A stretch of 64,000 bases of DNA from assembly GCA_002030045.1 (NCBI GenBank), contig LQBI01000003.1, positions 34,225 to 98,224 of the forward strand. Direction: 5' to 3'. The position numbers and the translations under genes are program-made. The notes below the pieces were generated by a model. That model made no database searches and was not told the DNA's origin. It was given only the letters and a program-made list of their open reading frames with translations. The first letter of the stretch is position 1; each line of letters begins with the position of its first letter. Source of the stretch: Candidatus Aegiribacteria sp. MLS_C. Lineage in GTDB: Bacteria; Fermentibacterota; Fermentibacteria; Fermentibacterales; JCC-6. Shown here one piece after another: positions 41,392 to 50,618 of this stretch.

Positions 41392-43125
41392 TCACAGAGG
41401 CCATATCAAGGGTATCAGGATGGAGCCCAGTACCCACAGGAGGATGCTGAGGGGTATTCCCACCCTCATGAAATCGCTGAACGTGTACCTGCCGGCGTTG
41501 TAAATCATGGTGTTGGTCTGGTAGCCCACCGGCGTTGCGAAACTCAGCGAACTGCCGAAGGCCAGGGCGAAGAGGAATGTCCTCGGATTCACGGACATGG
41601 TCTCCGCCGCTGTTACCATCACGGGGGCAAGGAGGACCGCGGATGCCTGGTTGGACAAGATGTTGGTCAGCAGCATGGCCAGAAGGAAGAACCCTGACAG
41701 GACGGCATGCGGACCCAGCGACTTGAGTATCGCGAGAAGCCAATCGGCAAGCATTGCTGCCGCCCCTGTCTTCCCCATGGCTATACCAAGCGGAAGCAGG
41801 CCTGCGAGGAGAAAAACCACCTTCCACTGCACTGCGTTGTATGCCTGTCTGGTGGTGATCGTTCCGGTCAGCACCAGGACGAGGGCCCCTGTCACAGCAC
41901 CGAACACGACGGACAGCAGGTCCAGCACGGCGGCTGCCACAACGCCGGCCAGCACCGCCGCGGAGATGATGACCTTCCTCCTGCTGCATTCCTTGAGTTC
42001 CACACGGGAAACCACCAGCAGGTCCGGGCTCTCCTCCAGCATCGGTATCCTCTCGTGGGAAATGGACAGGAGCAGTGAATCCCCGCCGGAGAGCCTCACT
42101 TCAGAGTAGCCTTCGCGCAGGAGTCTGCCCCTGTGTCTCATTGCCAGCACCATCGCCCCGTAGTTCCTCTTCATGCTCGCCTGTTCCGGAGTCTTTCCCT
42201 CCAGCCCGGAGTCGGGAGCCACCGAGACCTCCACCAGCGTGTCCATTTCCTTTATAAGGTCTTCGTCGGTCCATTCCACTGGCGGTCTGATCCTGAGCCT
42301 GTTCTTCCGGCTGAGACCCTCAACGGCCTCCCTGCTACCCCTCGCTCTGATTACGTCACCGCTCTCCAGGCTGGAACGGGTCCTGGCTGCGGACTCAGAA
42401 CCCTTGCGTTTGAACACCCTGATGAGGTCCAGGTCCAGGTCATCGGTGAGGATGCTTTCCTCCAGGGGCTTTCCCAGGCTTTCAGATTCACCTGTCAGCT
42501 CAAGGTCGTACAGGTATCCACCCATGTCGTACCGGCGGGTGAGGTCCGGATACCTGCCGAAGTCGGGTATCCTCCTGTTCCCGTAGATGAAGAGATACAG
42601 GAAGCCCGTCGCCATGAACACCAGTCCCACGGGAGCGAACTCGAACATGGAGAACTCCCTCAGACCGCTGTCCACCGCTATGGAAGCTACCAGGATGTTG
42701 GTGGAGGTGCCTATCAGTGTGCAGGTCCCTCCGAAGATGGAGATGAAGGAGAGTGGCATCAGAAGCCTTGAGCTGCCTGTCCCGAGCGTCCCGGAAAGGC
42801 CGATGAACACCGGGATGAATATGGCCACTGCCGCGGTGTTGTTGATGAAAGCGGATACTGCCCCCACTATGAGCAGTACGGTGAGGAAGCCCCTGCGCTG
42901 ATGCCTTTCAGCAATCCTTTCGAAGAGACCGCCCAGCACGCGAAGCGCTCCGCTCTCCCGGAACCCGGCGCTGATCACGAACATGGCGCCGATGGTTACG
43001 GTTGCGGGGTTGCTGAATCCCGAAAGCCCCTCCTCCACCGTCAGAATGCCAGTGACCATCAGTACGCCGGTCACCAGGAGCGCCGTTACGTCGAAGGAGA
43101 CCTTCTCGCTGATGAAGAGGGCCAC
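41392..43125 (-). CDS. DASS/SLC13-type transporter with TrkA-C (RCK_C) domains
   Basis: At least 577 residues. Two hydrophobic halves carry AFINNTAAVAIFIPV with GTSTNILV, and ILSNQASAVLLAPV with TPVGYQTN. Between them is a cytoplasmic insert (~215-400) with two TrkA-C-like units (LGKPLEESILTDDLDL...; VVSRVELKE). The annotated GTG at 43125 cuts the first helix. Fifteen codons upstream a CTG at 43170 has GGAG seven bases before it and restores the helix, so translation may start there. It begins right after the KorB-like stop, in the same frame. Substrates of such transporters are di- or tricarboxylates or sulfate; a 2-oxoacid is attractive from context but unproven. Confidence 0.88.
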   Translation of the reverse strand: MALFISEKVSFDVTALLVTGVLMVTGILTVEEGLSGFSNPATVTIGAMFVISAGFRESGALRVLGGLFERIAERHQRRGFLTVLLIVGAVSAFINNTAAVAIFIPVFIGLSGTLGTGSSRLLMPLSFISIFGGTCTLIGTSTNILVASIAVDSGLREFSMFEFAPVGLVFMATGFLYLFIYGNRRIPDFGRYPDLTRRYDMGGYLYDLELTGESESLGKPLEESILTDDLDLDLIRVFKRKGSESAARTRSSLESGDVIRARGSREAVEGLSRKNRLRIRPPVEWTDEDLIKEMDTLVEVSVAPDSGLEGKTPEQASMKRNYGAMVLAMRHRGRLLREGYSEVRLSGGDSLLLSISHERIPMLEESPDLLVVSRVELKECSRRKVIISAAVLAGVVAAAVLDLLSVVFGAVTGALVLVLTGTITTRQAYNAVQWKVVFLLAGLLPLGIAMGKTGAAAMLADWLLAILKSLGPHAVLSGFFLLAMLLTNILSNQASAVLLAPVMVTAAETMSVNPRTFLFALAFGSSLSFATPVGYQTNTMIYNAGRYTFSDFMRVGIPLSILLWVLGSILIPLIWPL

Positions 43126-43185
43126 CGCCGATGCTATCAGTGCGAACAGGAAACCTATCTCCAGGGTCAGGGTGCCGTCTCCGGA

Positions 43186-44052
43186 TCAGACCTCATACTC
43201 GCCCGCCAACCGCCTCAGTTCCTCCAGGTCCGGCCCTCGCCTGAACAACGGCGTGCCGTCCTCCTCCCAAACCGGCTGCTGCTCCTCGAAGGTCTTCCTG
43301 TCCTCGTTCCTGTAGATGACTCCCAGTGCCAGCTTCTCGGAGCCGACGGCAAGGCTGAAGGCCGCCTCCCTGTTGGTGGGGTCGTGGTCGTCGCCGACCT
43401 CGAAGGAATTCTCCCGGAACCAGTCGTAGTCGTTGACTCTGTTGAAGGAGACGCAGGGCTGCAGTATGTCCACCAGCGCATACCCCCTGTGCTTCACCGC
43501 CTCCACTATGATCCCTGAGAGATGGTCGGGATCGCCGGCGAAGGACCTTGCCACGAAGGAAGCGTCCAGTGCGACAGCCACGGCCACCGGGTCGAAGGGC
43601 CTGAGTATGACGCCCTCCGGCTGCACCGGTGTCTCGAATCCGATCATGCTGGTGGGCGAGGCCTGACCCTTGGTAAGGCCGTACACCATGTTGTCGTGCA
43701 CCAGGTGGGTGATGTCGGGGTTACGGCGTACGCAGTGGATGAAATGGTTGCCTCCCTCCCCGTACATGTCACCGTCGCCGCCTTCGGCTATCACTGTGAG
43801 GTCGCGGTTGCAGACGGCAATGGCCGTGGCCGGGGGAAGGGCCCTTCCATGCAGGCCGTTGAAGCAGCTGCACTTAATGTAGTGCGGCATCTTAGCCGCC
43901 TGGCCGATGCCTGAAACCACCACCAGCTCCTCCGCGGGGATCTCCAGATCCTCCAGCGCCTTCAGGAGGGCGTTCCTTATACCGAAGTTGCCGCATCCCG
44001 GGCACCAGGCCATGTCCAGTCCCTCTGTTCCGTGTCTGTATGCCATGGTCAT
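43186..44052 (-). CDS. korB: 2-oxoacid:ferredoxin oxidoreductase, beta subunit
   Basis: 288 residues starting at an ATG that overlaps the alpha stop (ATGA). Hallmarks are the cluster and TPP-binding residues: AWCPGCGNFGIRNALLKAL (CxxC), IGQAAKMPHYIKC, and the TPP/Mg motif EGGDGDMYGEGGNHF, then NMVYGLTKGQASPTS and a late LQPCVSFN. It converts 2-oxoacids plus CoA to acyl-CoA and CO2 with reduced ferredoxin, or the reverse. Sequence alone does not decide between 2-oxoglutarate and other substrates. There is no separate delta or gamma gene, as expected for the two-subunit Kor type. Confidence 0.9.
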   Translation of the reverse strand: MTMAYRHGTEGLDMAWCPGCGNFGIRNALLKALEDLEIPAEELVVVSGIGQAAKMPHYIKCSCFNGLHGRALPPATAIAVCNRDLTVIAEGGDGDMYGEGGNHFIHCVRRNPDITHLVHDNMVYGLTKGQASPTSMIGFETPVQPEGVILRPFDPVAVAVALDASFVARSFAGDPDHLSGIIVEAVKHRGYALVDILQPCVSFNRVNDYDWFRENSFEVGDDHDPTNREAAFSLAVGSEKLALGVIYRNEDRKTFEEQQPVWEEDGTPLFRRGPDLEELRRLAGEYEV

Positions 44053-45758
44053 ATCCCTTCCAGCTGGGACGACAGCTGCTCCGCCAGGGTGTCCGCCCTG
44101 AAGGGAAGTCCGTCGTACCTCAGTATCTCCGCGTCCGGCGTGATCCCCGTGAGATCCCTCAGGAGCCGGCCGAACTGCCCGGTGGCGTTCCCTTCCACCG
44201 TTATCACCGCATCGGCTCCTTCCAGTATCTCCCCCACCTTCCGGGAGAGGGGATAGGGCTGGCACACGTGGAGCACGGCCAGGTCGTCCCTGCCGGTCAG
44301 GGCCGCCGCTTCCAGGCAGGCATTCCGGGTGGAGCCCCAGCTGACGACGATTATCGATCCTTCACCGCATAACTCCGGTTCCAGGACGTCCTCCGCGATG
44401 CCCTCCATCTTTCCCAGCCGCTTGTCCACCATTCGGACCCGCAGGTCCAGGTCCTCGGTGATGTGTCCCTCCTCGTCATGCTCGTCGCTGTCCAGGCATA
44501 CGAGGCCGGTGCCGCTCCCGGGCACGGCCATGGGAGAGGGAGGGCCCTCGTCGAGGGAGTACCTGCGGTAGTCCTCCCCGGCTTCCGCCAGGAACCTGGT
44601 CGTATCCACATCGTCAAGTGGAAGCTCCCTGACCTGGTAGAAGGTGTCCATGAGGTTCTGGTCCGTGAGCAGGAACACTGGCACCTGGTGCTTCTCCGCA
44701 AGCATGAAGGCCCTGGCGGTGAGGGCGAAGGCCTGTTCCAGCGTTCCCGGAGCCAGCACGATACGGGGGAATTCCCCGTGTCCCGCGTGCAGCACCAGCT
44801 CCAGGTCCTCCTGGCCGGTCCTGGTCGGGAGGCCTGTGGCGGGTCCGGGTCTCTGAGCCACATGGAAGACCATGGGTGTCTCCAGCATGCCGCAGAGGCT
44901 CACCCCCTCGGCCATGAGGGAGAGACCGCCCCCGGAGGTTGTCACCATCGCCCTTGCTCCCGTGTACCAGGCTCCCAGGCCCATATTGACAGCGGAGATC
45001 TCGTCCTCTGCCTGTTCGACCACTATTCCGAATCGCCTTGCATGCCGGGCAAGGAACACCAGCACCGCGGTGGAAGGGGACATCGGATAGGAGCAGATGA
45101 ATCTCACCCCGCCCGCCAGGGCGCCCATTCCGACCGCGTCCCCCCCGCTCATGAGCAGCATGCCGGCGGCTTCGCCGGGTTCGATCTCGAGACCGGCATC
45201 GAGATCGCCGCCCTTTTCGAAACCCGCTTTGAAGGCCTTCGTGTTGCCCTTCACATCCTCGCTGTCCGGATCGCCGAAGAAACCCTCCAGTACCGGCAGG
45301 CATTCCTCCAGGGGAAGACCCAGGACCCCGGCTGCCACTCCGGCGGCAACGGTGTTGGAGTAGACCTTTCTCCCGGCCTCTTCCGCCAGTCCCTCCAGGT
45401 CCACTGGAGCCTTCCTGGCCCTGATGCCGACCCGGTCTTCCAGGTCCCCGGGAGAGGCCACCACCAGGGTCTCCTCCGTTATCCTCCGCTCCATGTGACC
45501 TATGGCCGGGCCGTCCAGCGCCAGCAGCAGGTCCACCCTTTCCACGGGACAGTCCACGGCTTCCGCGGAGACCCTGAGGTCGGTGGAGTTGCTGCCGCCC
45601 CGCACCCGGGACATGTACTCCTTGGTGGAGAAGACGAAGCGCCCTGTCCTGCCCAGGAGCTTGCCGAGAAGCTTCTCCACGGTTTTGATGCCCTGTCCTG
45701 CGGCTCCGCTCACTACCAGGTTGACATCCGCTCTTCCGCCGTTTCCCATTTCTTTCAT
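44049..45758 (-). CDS. korA: 2-oxoacid:ferredoxin oxidoreductase, alpha subunit with fused gamma domain
   Basis: About 569 residues from the ATG at 45758 (a longer frame reaches 45788). The gamma domain (~1-185) has LVVSGAAGQGIKTVEKLLG, YMSRVRGGSNSTDLRVS and VYSNTVAAGVAAGVLGL. The alpha part follows with GNTKAFKAG, FICSYPMSPSTAV, VVEQAEDEISAVNMGLGAWY, MVTTSGGGLSLM, PTRTGQEDLE and a C-terminal VSWGSTRNA and VEGNATGQF. It forms a heterodimer with the beta subunit. It is 36 bases downstream of the copper ATPase gene. Confidence 0.92.
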   Translation of the reverse strand: MKEMGNGGRADVNLVVSGAAGQGIKTVEKLLGKLLGRTGRFVFSTKEYMSRVRGGSNSTDLRVSAEAVDCPVERVDLLLALDGPAIGHMERRITEETLVVASPGDLEDRVGIRARKAPVDLEGLAEEAGRKVYSNTVAAGVAAGVLGLPLEECLPVLEGFFGDPDSEDVKGNTKAFKAGFEKGGDLDAGLEIEPGEAAGMLLMSGGDAVGMGALAGGVRFICSYPMSPSTAVLVFLARHARRFGIVVEQAEDEISAVNMGLGAWYTGARAMVTTSGGGLSLMAEGVSLCGMLETPMVFHVAQRPGPATGLPTRTGQEDLELVLHAGHGEFPRIVLAPGTLEQAFALTARAFMLAEKHQVPVFLLTDQNLMDTFYQVRELPLDDVDTTRFLAEAGEDYRRYSLDEGPPSPMAVPGSGTGLVCLDSDEHDEEGHITEDLDLRVRMVDKRLGKMEGIAEDVLEPELCGEGSIIVVSWGSTRNACLEAAALTGRDDLAVLHVCQPYPLSRKVGEILEGADAVITVEGNATGQFGRLLRDLTGITPDAEILRYDGLPFRADTLAEQLSSQLEGI

Positions 45759-45794
45759 CCCTTCATGTCCTCCCGTCGATAGGACCACCCCTGC

Positions 45795-47819
45795 TCATGA
45801 AATCTCACTCTTTCCCCCGTCGAACGAGACCAGCCTGGCGTTCACCGCCACGATCACTGTGCTCAGTGACATCACGAGGGCTCCCACCGCGGGAGGAAGG
45901 ACCACGCCCCACGAGTAGAGGACTCCGGCGGCAAGCGGTATTGCTATAACGTTGTAGCCTGTCGCCCATGCCAGGTTCTGCTTCATCTTCCTGCCGGTCT
46001 TCTCCGATAGTATCAGTACATCCAGGACTCCGGCCGGGTCGTTCTCCACCAGTATCACGTCGGCGGTCTCCGCCGCCACGTCCGTGCCTGCGCCTATTGC
46101 TATTCCGAGGTCTGCCACGGCCAGGGCGGGAGCGTCGTTGACCCCGTCTCCCACCATGGCCACCCTCGAGCCTTCGGACCGCAGTTCCCCTATCCTGTCC
46201 GACTTGGCGTCGGGCATCACCTCCGCGAACCAGTCGTCAATGCCCAGCTCCTCCGCCACGCTGCGAGCGGTCTCGCTGCTGTCGCCTGTTATCATGTAGA
46301 CCCTGATACCCCTGTCCCTGAGGCCGTCCACGGCGGAGCGGCTGCTCTCCCTCACGGTGTCGGCCAGCCCTATGAGACCCTTCACTTCCTCCCCGGAGAT
46401 GACGAAGACCACCGTCATGCCCTTCGAGGAAAGCTCCTCCGATGCTTCCTCAGACTTCCCGTGATCGCCGGCCGTCTCCTCCAGCAGCTTCCTGTTGCCT
46501 ACCTGGACCGTCTCCCCGGAGACCTCGGCCTTCGCACCTTTCCCCGGCACGGCCTGAAAACCACTGGAATCCGGAACGCCAATATCCCTATCCGCGGCTT
46601 CCTTCACGATGGCCCGGGCGATCGAATGCTCCGAATCCCTGTCCACCGCGGCGGCCAGGGCCAGCACCTCATCCTCGCCGCTGTTTCCGAGGGGTTTAAC
46701 GGAGACCACCCGAAACTCACCGGTGGTGAGGGTGCCGGTCTTGTCGAAGACTACCGTATCGATGCTCCTTGCACCCTCGAAGGAGGTGCGGTTCCGTATG
46801 AGAAGTCCGTTGCGGGCGGCGATGCCGGTTATGACCGATATCACCAGGGGTACCGCCAGTCCCAGGGCGTGGGGACAGGTTATCACCATCACGGTTACCA
46901 TCCGCTCCAGCGCGAACACGAACTCCCTGCCCAGGATCAGCCATGCGCCAAGGGTCAGCGAACCGGCGGCGATGGCTGTGATCGTCAGCCAGAAGGCGGC
47001 CCTGTCCGCCAGACCCTGGGCCCTGGACTTGCTCTCGCCCGCCTTCTTCACCATCTCCACCATCCCGGACAGGTAGGAGTCCTCTCCGCTCCCGCTCACC
47101 TCCACCGTCAGGGACCCGTTGCCGTTGACGGAGCCTCCTATCACCTGGTCTGATTCAGACACGGAGACAGGTTCCGATTCGCCGGTCACCATGGACAGGT
47201 CAACCTCGGACTCACCCTCAACGATCCTTCCGTCCGCCGGTATCCTCTCCCCGGGTTTCACCAGGAGCCTGTCCCCCCGGCTGACCCGGTCCAGCTCCAC
47301 GTCCTCCGTCGAACCGTCGTCCCTCAGCCTGTGGGCCCCGGAGGGCATCAGCTCCACCAGTTCCTCCAGCGCCCTGGAAGCCCCCATGACCGAACGCATC
47401 TCCATCCAGTGTCCCAGGAGCATCACGTCCACCAGGGTCACCAGCTCCCAGAAGAAGACCTTGCCCCTCACTCCCAGGGCCACCAGGGAGCTGTACACGA
47501 AGGCCACCGTAAGCGCCAGGGATATCAGGGTCATCATGCCAGGAAGGCCTTCCCTCAGCTCTCCGGCCCCTCCCCTCAGGAAGGGCCAGCCGCAGTAGCC
47601 GTATACGAACGAGGACAGGGCCAGCATGACTGCCGTGTCCCCGGTGAAGGACAGGGAATAGCCCAGGATGGTCTGTATCATCGGGGACAGGACCAGGACC
47701 GGGAGCGACAGCCCCAGGGCTATCCAGAAACGCCTCCTGAAGTCCCTCAGCATACTCCGGTGCTGCTGCCCGGAATCCTCAGTCCGCGTCCCGTCCGTCA
47801 GCGTCCCGTCCGTCCGCAT
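45795..47819 (-). CDS. copB: Copper-type P1B ATPase with CPH motif (CopB-like)
   Basis: 674 residues. Eight membrane helices, with the metal-path CPH at residues 315-317 (CPHALGLAVPL), mark the P1B-3/CopB class rather than CopA (CPC). Further motifs are TGES in the actuator, phosphorylated Asp359 in DKTGTLTTGE, a nucleotide domain, and GDGVNDAPAL near 560. There is no N-terminal heavy-metal (HMA) domain and no His-rich tail; instead the first 17 residues are encoded partly by a 15-bp tandem repeat. It should export Cu (I or II) or Ag from the cytoplasm. The stop of the upstream SufB-like gene is 66 bases away. Confidence 0.92.
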   Translation of the reverse strand: MRTDGTLTDGTRTEDSGQQHRSMLRDFRRRFWIALGLSLPVLVLSPMIQTILGYSLSFTGDTAVMLALSSFVYGYCGWPFLRGGAGELREGLPGMMTLISLALTVAFVYSSLVALGVRGKVFFWELVTLVDVMLLGHWMEMRSVMGASRALEELVELMPSGAHRLRDDGSTEDVELDRVSRGDRLLVKPGERIPADGRIVEGESEVDLSMVTGESEPVSVSESDQVIGGSVNGNGSLTVEVSGSGEDSYLSGMVEMVKKAGESKSRAQGLADRAAFWLTITAIAAGSLTLGAWLILGREFVFALERMVTVMVITCPHALGLAVPLVISVITGIAARNGLLIRNRTSFEGARSIDTVVFDKTGTLTTGEFRVVSVKPLGNSGEDEVLALAAAVDRDSEHSIARAIVKEAADRDIGVPDSSGFQAVPGKGAKAEVSGETVQVGNRKLLEETAGDHGKSEEASEELSSKGMTVVFVISGEEVKGLIGLADTVRESSRSAVDGLRDRGIRVYMITGDSSETARSVAEELGIDDWFAEVMPDAKSDRIGELRSEGSRVAMVGDGVNDAPALAVADLGIAIGAGTDVAAETADVILVENDPAGVLDVLILSEKTGRKMKQNLAWATGYNVIAIPLAAGVLYSWGVVLPPAVGALVMSLSTVIVAVNARLVSFDGGKSEIS

Positions 47820-47844
47820 CCCGTCCGTCCCCTTCCCGTCCTCC
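47785..47844. repeat. 15-bp tandem repeat at the copB start
   Basis: Four units of CGCRTCCCGTCCGTC type start at 47785, 47800, 47815 and 47830. They cover the first dozen codons of copB and the 25 bases upstream. The unit is a multiple of three, so changes in copy number inside the gene would keep the frame. Confidence 0.8.
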
Positions 47845-47885
47845 GGGCTCCCGGTTTCCTTCCGCCCCTTCGGCCGCCTCCTCGG

Positions 47886-48842
47886 TCACCGTGTGACTTC
47901 CGCCTTGTACCTGGGCGAGAGCAGTCCCGCGATTATCATGTCGGTGGCCTCGTCCTCGGTGAGGCCGCGGGCCATCAGCGTTTCCAGCTGTTTGGAGTCC
48001 ACGCTCCCCAGGGCGGCCTCGTGCGTCACGTGGGCCAGTGGATGGGTAACCTCGATCACCGGCACCGCCCTCGCAGTGGCGCCGTCGCGGACGATCTCCC
48101 TGCAGTCCACGTGGCCTCGGGCGTACGCGGCCTCGGCCCTGATGGTGTTCCTTATGTCGGCCCATGCCGAGTCCCTGACGGCTATGTTGGTCGTGAGGAC
48201 TCCCCTGGAGTGCTCTCCGGAGAGGGTGGCCTTCTCGTGTATCCTTATTCTGTCGTCTCCGCTGCCGCTGATACGGGCGTTCATCTCGAGAACGCTACTT
48301 GCCGCGCAGACTGCTTCGTACACGATGTCCAGCTCCCCCGCCCTTCCCCTCAGCATTTCGAAGTCGGCCATGAAGGATGCCCCCTCGCCCAGATCCACGA
48401 AGCTCCTGGGCACGACCTTAACTCCCCCTCCGGGACTGTGGACGTGCCTCTCGAGGTAGCTGTACTCGGACCCGGGTCCGAGCCTTACCACCGCCTGCAT
48501 CTCGTGAAGCACATCCACGGCGTTGGGGAAGGTGCAGCTGGAGACGACAGCGGCGGCTGCATCCTCGCCCACTTCCACGTCCATCTCTATTCTCTGGACG
48601 CCTTTCTCGGGTATGAGACCGAAACACATGTTGACGGGTTTCTCTATCCTGGCTCCGTGCTCTATCCTGACCATGGCCCTTACGCCGTCTTCGCGCTCCT
48701 CGGCCTCCACGACGAGTCCCGGCACCAGGTGGAGCCCCAGGACGGTGTTCCCGTGAATCTCTATGTGGGCCACGCCGGGAGATGTGATGCATCCCTCCCC
48801 GAGACTCTCGTACATCTTCCTCACCAGTTCGCTGTCACCCAT
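47886..48842 (-). CDS. sufB: SufB/SufD family Fe-S scaffold protein (short form, SmsB-like)
   Basis: 318 residues, shorter than SufB (~480) or SufD (~420). The SufBD beta-helix core is visible: RIEHGARIEKPVNMCFG, SCTFPNAVDVLHEM, YLERHVHSPGGG, DIRNTIRAEAAYARGHVDC and IEVTHPLAHVTHEAALGSVD, ending MARGLTEDEATDMIIAGLL. Only this gene and sufC are present, with no sufS, sufE or sufU. This fits the minimal SufBC-like system (SMS) proposed as an ancestral Fe-S assembly machine. It starts one base after the sufC stop. Confidence 0.88.
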   Translation of the reverse strand: MGDSELVRKMYESLGEGCITSPGVAHIEIHGNTVLGLHLVPGLVVEAEEREDGVRAMVRIEHGARIEKPVNMCFGLIPEKGVQRIEMDVEVGEDAAAAVVSSCTFPNAVDVLHEMQAVVRLGPGSEYSYLERHVHSPGGGVKVVPRSFVDLGEGASFMADFEMLRGRAGELDIVYEAVCAASSVLEMNARISGSGDDRIRIHEKATLSGEHSRGVLTTNIAVRDSAWADIRNTIRAEAAYARGHVDCREIVRDGATARAVPVIEVTHPLAHVTHEAALGSVDSKQLETLMARGLTEDEATDMIIAGLLSPRYKAEVTR

Positions 48843-48843
48843 G

Positions 48844-49578
48844 TCAGCACCCCTCTTCCGGACGGTTCTTGTGGTCGCAGGGTATGCAGCGGCCGGCGTA
48901 GAACTCCGTTATCTTCTCCACTCCGCCCTTGTCCTGTATGCTCCCGCAGCAGAGCAGGAAGGCGTGGTCGGCCTGCTCCAGGACCGTCATGCTGTGGGTG
49001 ATGAGGAGGACTGTGGAGCCCATCCCCCTCAGCACGGATATCGCGTCGAAGATCCGCTTCAGGGCCTCCACGTCTATTCCCGAATCGGGCTCGTCCATCA
49101 TGACCAGCCTGGGCGCCTGCGCAAGGATGGACGCCAGCTCGATCCTCTTCCTCTCTCCTCCGGACAGGGTTCCGTCAACCGCCCGGTCCAGGTACTTCTC
49201 AGGGTCCAGGTCCACCTTCATCAGGCAGTCTGCGGCCTTCTCCGCGGACTTGTCCTCCGAACCGCTGAGGATGAAGTCCTCCACTCCCAGTCCCCGGAAA
49301 CGGGCCGGCTCCTGCCATGCCATGCCGATCCCGAGCCTGGCCCGCTGATCGACGCTCAGCCCGTAGAGGTCATTCCCCAGGAACTTCACGGTGCCGGTGT
49401 ACTCCCTGTAGCCAGAGAGACCCATGACCGTGTTGGCCAGGGTGGACTTCCCGGCCCCGTTCGGACCGACCACAGCGTGGACGTGGCCCTCCCAGAGGTC
49501 CAGTGAGAGACAGTCCAGGATCCTCCTGCCGCCCAGCTCCAGTGTCAGGTCATCTATCTCCAGTATGCTCCTGTCCAT
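48844..49578 (-). CDS. sufC: SufC-type ABC ATPase
   Basis: About 244 residues from the ATG at 49578, with GAGGTG eight bases upstream. An in-frame coupling start at 49638-49641 is possible but would add a non-conserved 21-residue tail. Motifs are ILEIDDLTLELGG, Walker A GPNGAGKST, SGYREYTGTVKFLG, MAWQEPARFRGL (Q-loop), signature LSGGERKRIE, Walker B LVMMDEPDSGID and the H-switch LLITHS. The C-terminus FYAGRCIPCDHKNRPEEGC is an unusual Cys tail, with CxxC and a final Cys, absent from common SufC. It energises the SufB-like scaffold. Confidence 0.9.
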   Translation of the reverse strand: MDRSILEIDDLTLELGGRRILDCLSLDLWEGHVHAVVGPNGAGKSTLANTVMGLSGYREYTGTVKFLGNDLYGLSVDQRARLGIGMAWQEPARFRGLGVEDFILSGSEDKSAEKAADCLMKVDLDPEKYLDRAVDGTLSGGERKRIELASILAQAPRLVMMDEPDSGIDVEALKRIFDAISVLRGMGSTVLLITHSMTVLEQADHAFLLCCGSIQDKGGVEKITEFYAGRCIPCDHKNRPEEGC

Positions 49579-49637
49579 GGCGTCAGCACCTCGTCCCTTC
49601 GATGATCTTCCCTTCCGGTCCCTCGAATCCGGCGGCA

Positions 49638-50618
49638 TCACGAAGCCTCCATCTCCACCAGGGAGAACCAGTCCCGGCAGTCGCTGAACATGCGCATGAT
49701 CCTCATCCCCCCTCCCTCCGCGAGATCCTCCAGCATCCCGGTGGTGTACTTGTAGGAGTTCTCGGTATGTATCCTCTCGCCCCTGCGTATCCTCAGCGGT
49801 TCCTCGAGATGCGGGATTTCGATCCGAATGTCGCTGCGTGCCACCGGGTGCATCTCCATCCGGCTCTCATCATCGTTGAAGAAGGACAGGTGGTCGAAAC
49901 ACTTCGACGGTATGTCTGCGGAGAGTATCCCGCCCGTCACGTTCAGGATGTTCCGGTTGAAGCAGGCGGTTACACCTTCGATGTCGTCGTATGCGTCTTC
50001 CATCAACGAACGCTCCTTGAGCATGTCGACGCCCATGATGAAGCTGTCCCCTTCCTCCATCTGATCCGCAATGCCTTTAAGCAGTGATTTCGCTTCATCG
50101 GGTTCGAAGTTTCCCACCGTGCCGCTGAAGAGCAGGAAAAGCCTTCTCCTTCCCTCGGGGACTTCGTCCAGCTGACGGCAGAAATCCGCGACTATCCCCC
50201 TTATCCTCAGCCCCGGGAATCTCGTCAGTAGTTCCAGGGCTGAAGTCTCCATCGCCGACCTGCTCACGTCCACGGGAATGTACCTGGTTTCTGCCAGGGA
50301 ACCCTCCGGAATGGACTCCAGTACCATGGATATCTTGGAGCAGTCACCGCTTCCCAGTTCAACGAGCTCCCTGAAGTCCATCCCGGGGATGATCCCCGGC
50401 AGTACGTTCCGCAGTATGGCTTTCTCCGTCCTTGCCGGATAGTACTCCTCGAGACGGGTTATCTCCCGGAAGAGCCGGGATCCCCTGCGGTCATAGAAGT
50501 ATCTGGACGGCAGGCTCATGGGCCTGTTCTCAAGCCCCCTGACCAGTTCCGCCCTCTTCTCGGAGGGGTCCATGCGGCCGTAGCTGTCGCGGATGCTGAC
50601 ATCCGGTCCGTTCTCCAT
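49638..50618 (-). CDS. eanA: L-histidine N-alpha-methyltransferase of anaerobic ergothioneine synthesis (EgtD/EanA-like)
   Basis: About 326 residues; the ATG overlaps the preceding stop (TGATG). The family start LPSRYFYDRRGSRLFREITRLEEYYPART is present, followed by the SAM-binding ELGSGDCSKI, then LFSGTVGNFEPDEA, and the substrate-binding end IHTENSYKY. EgtD/EanA trimethylates histidine to hercynine. The neighbour EanB then inserts sulfur without oxygen. The methyltransferase fold and the pairing make this more likely than a general DUF2260-type enzyme. Confidence 0.88.
   Translation of the reverse strand: MENGPDVSIRDSYGRMDPSEKRAELVRGLENRPMSLPSRYFYDRRGSRLFREITRLEEYYPARTEKAILRNVLPGIIPGMDFRELVELGSGDCSKISMVLESIPEGSLAETRYIPVDVSRSAMETSALELLTRFPGLRIRGIVADFCRQLDEVPEGRRRLFLLFSGTVGNFEPDEAKSLLKGIADQMEEGDSFIMGVDMLKERSLMEDAYDDIEGVTACFNRNILNVTGGILSADIPSKCFDHLSFFNDDESRMEMHPVARSDIRIEIPHLEEPLRIRRGERIHTENSYKYTTGMLEDLAEGGGMRIMRMFSDCRDWFSLVEMEAS

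Noticed and set aside
47331-49001. 556-codon plus-strand frame opposite copB, sufB and sufC
   Set aside because: Spans three real genes in antisense and has no start or domain support.
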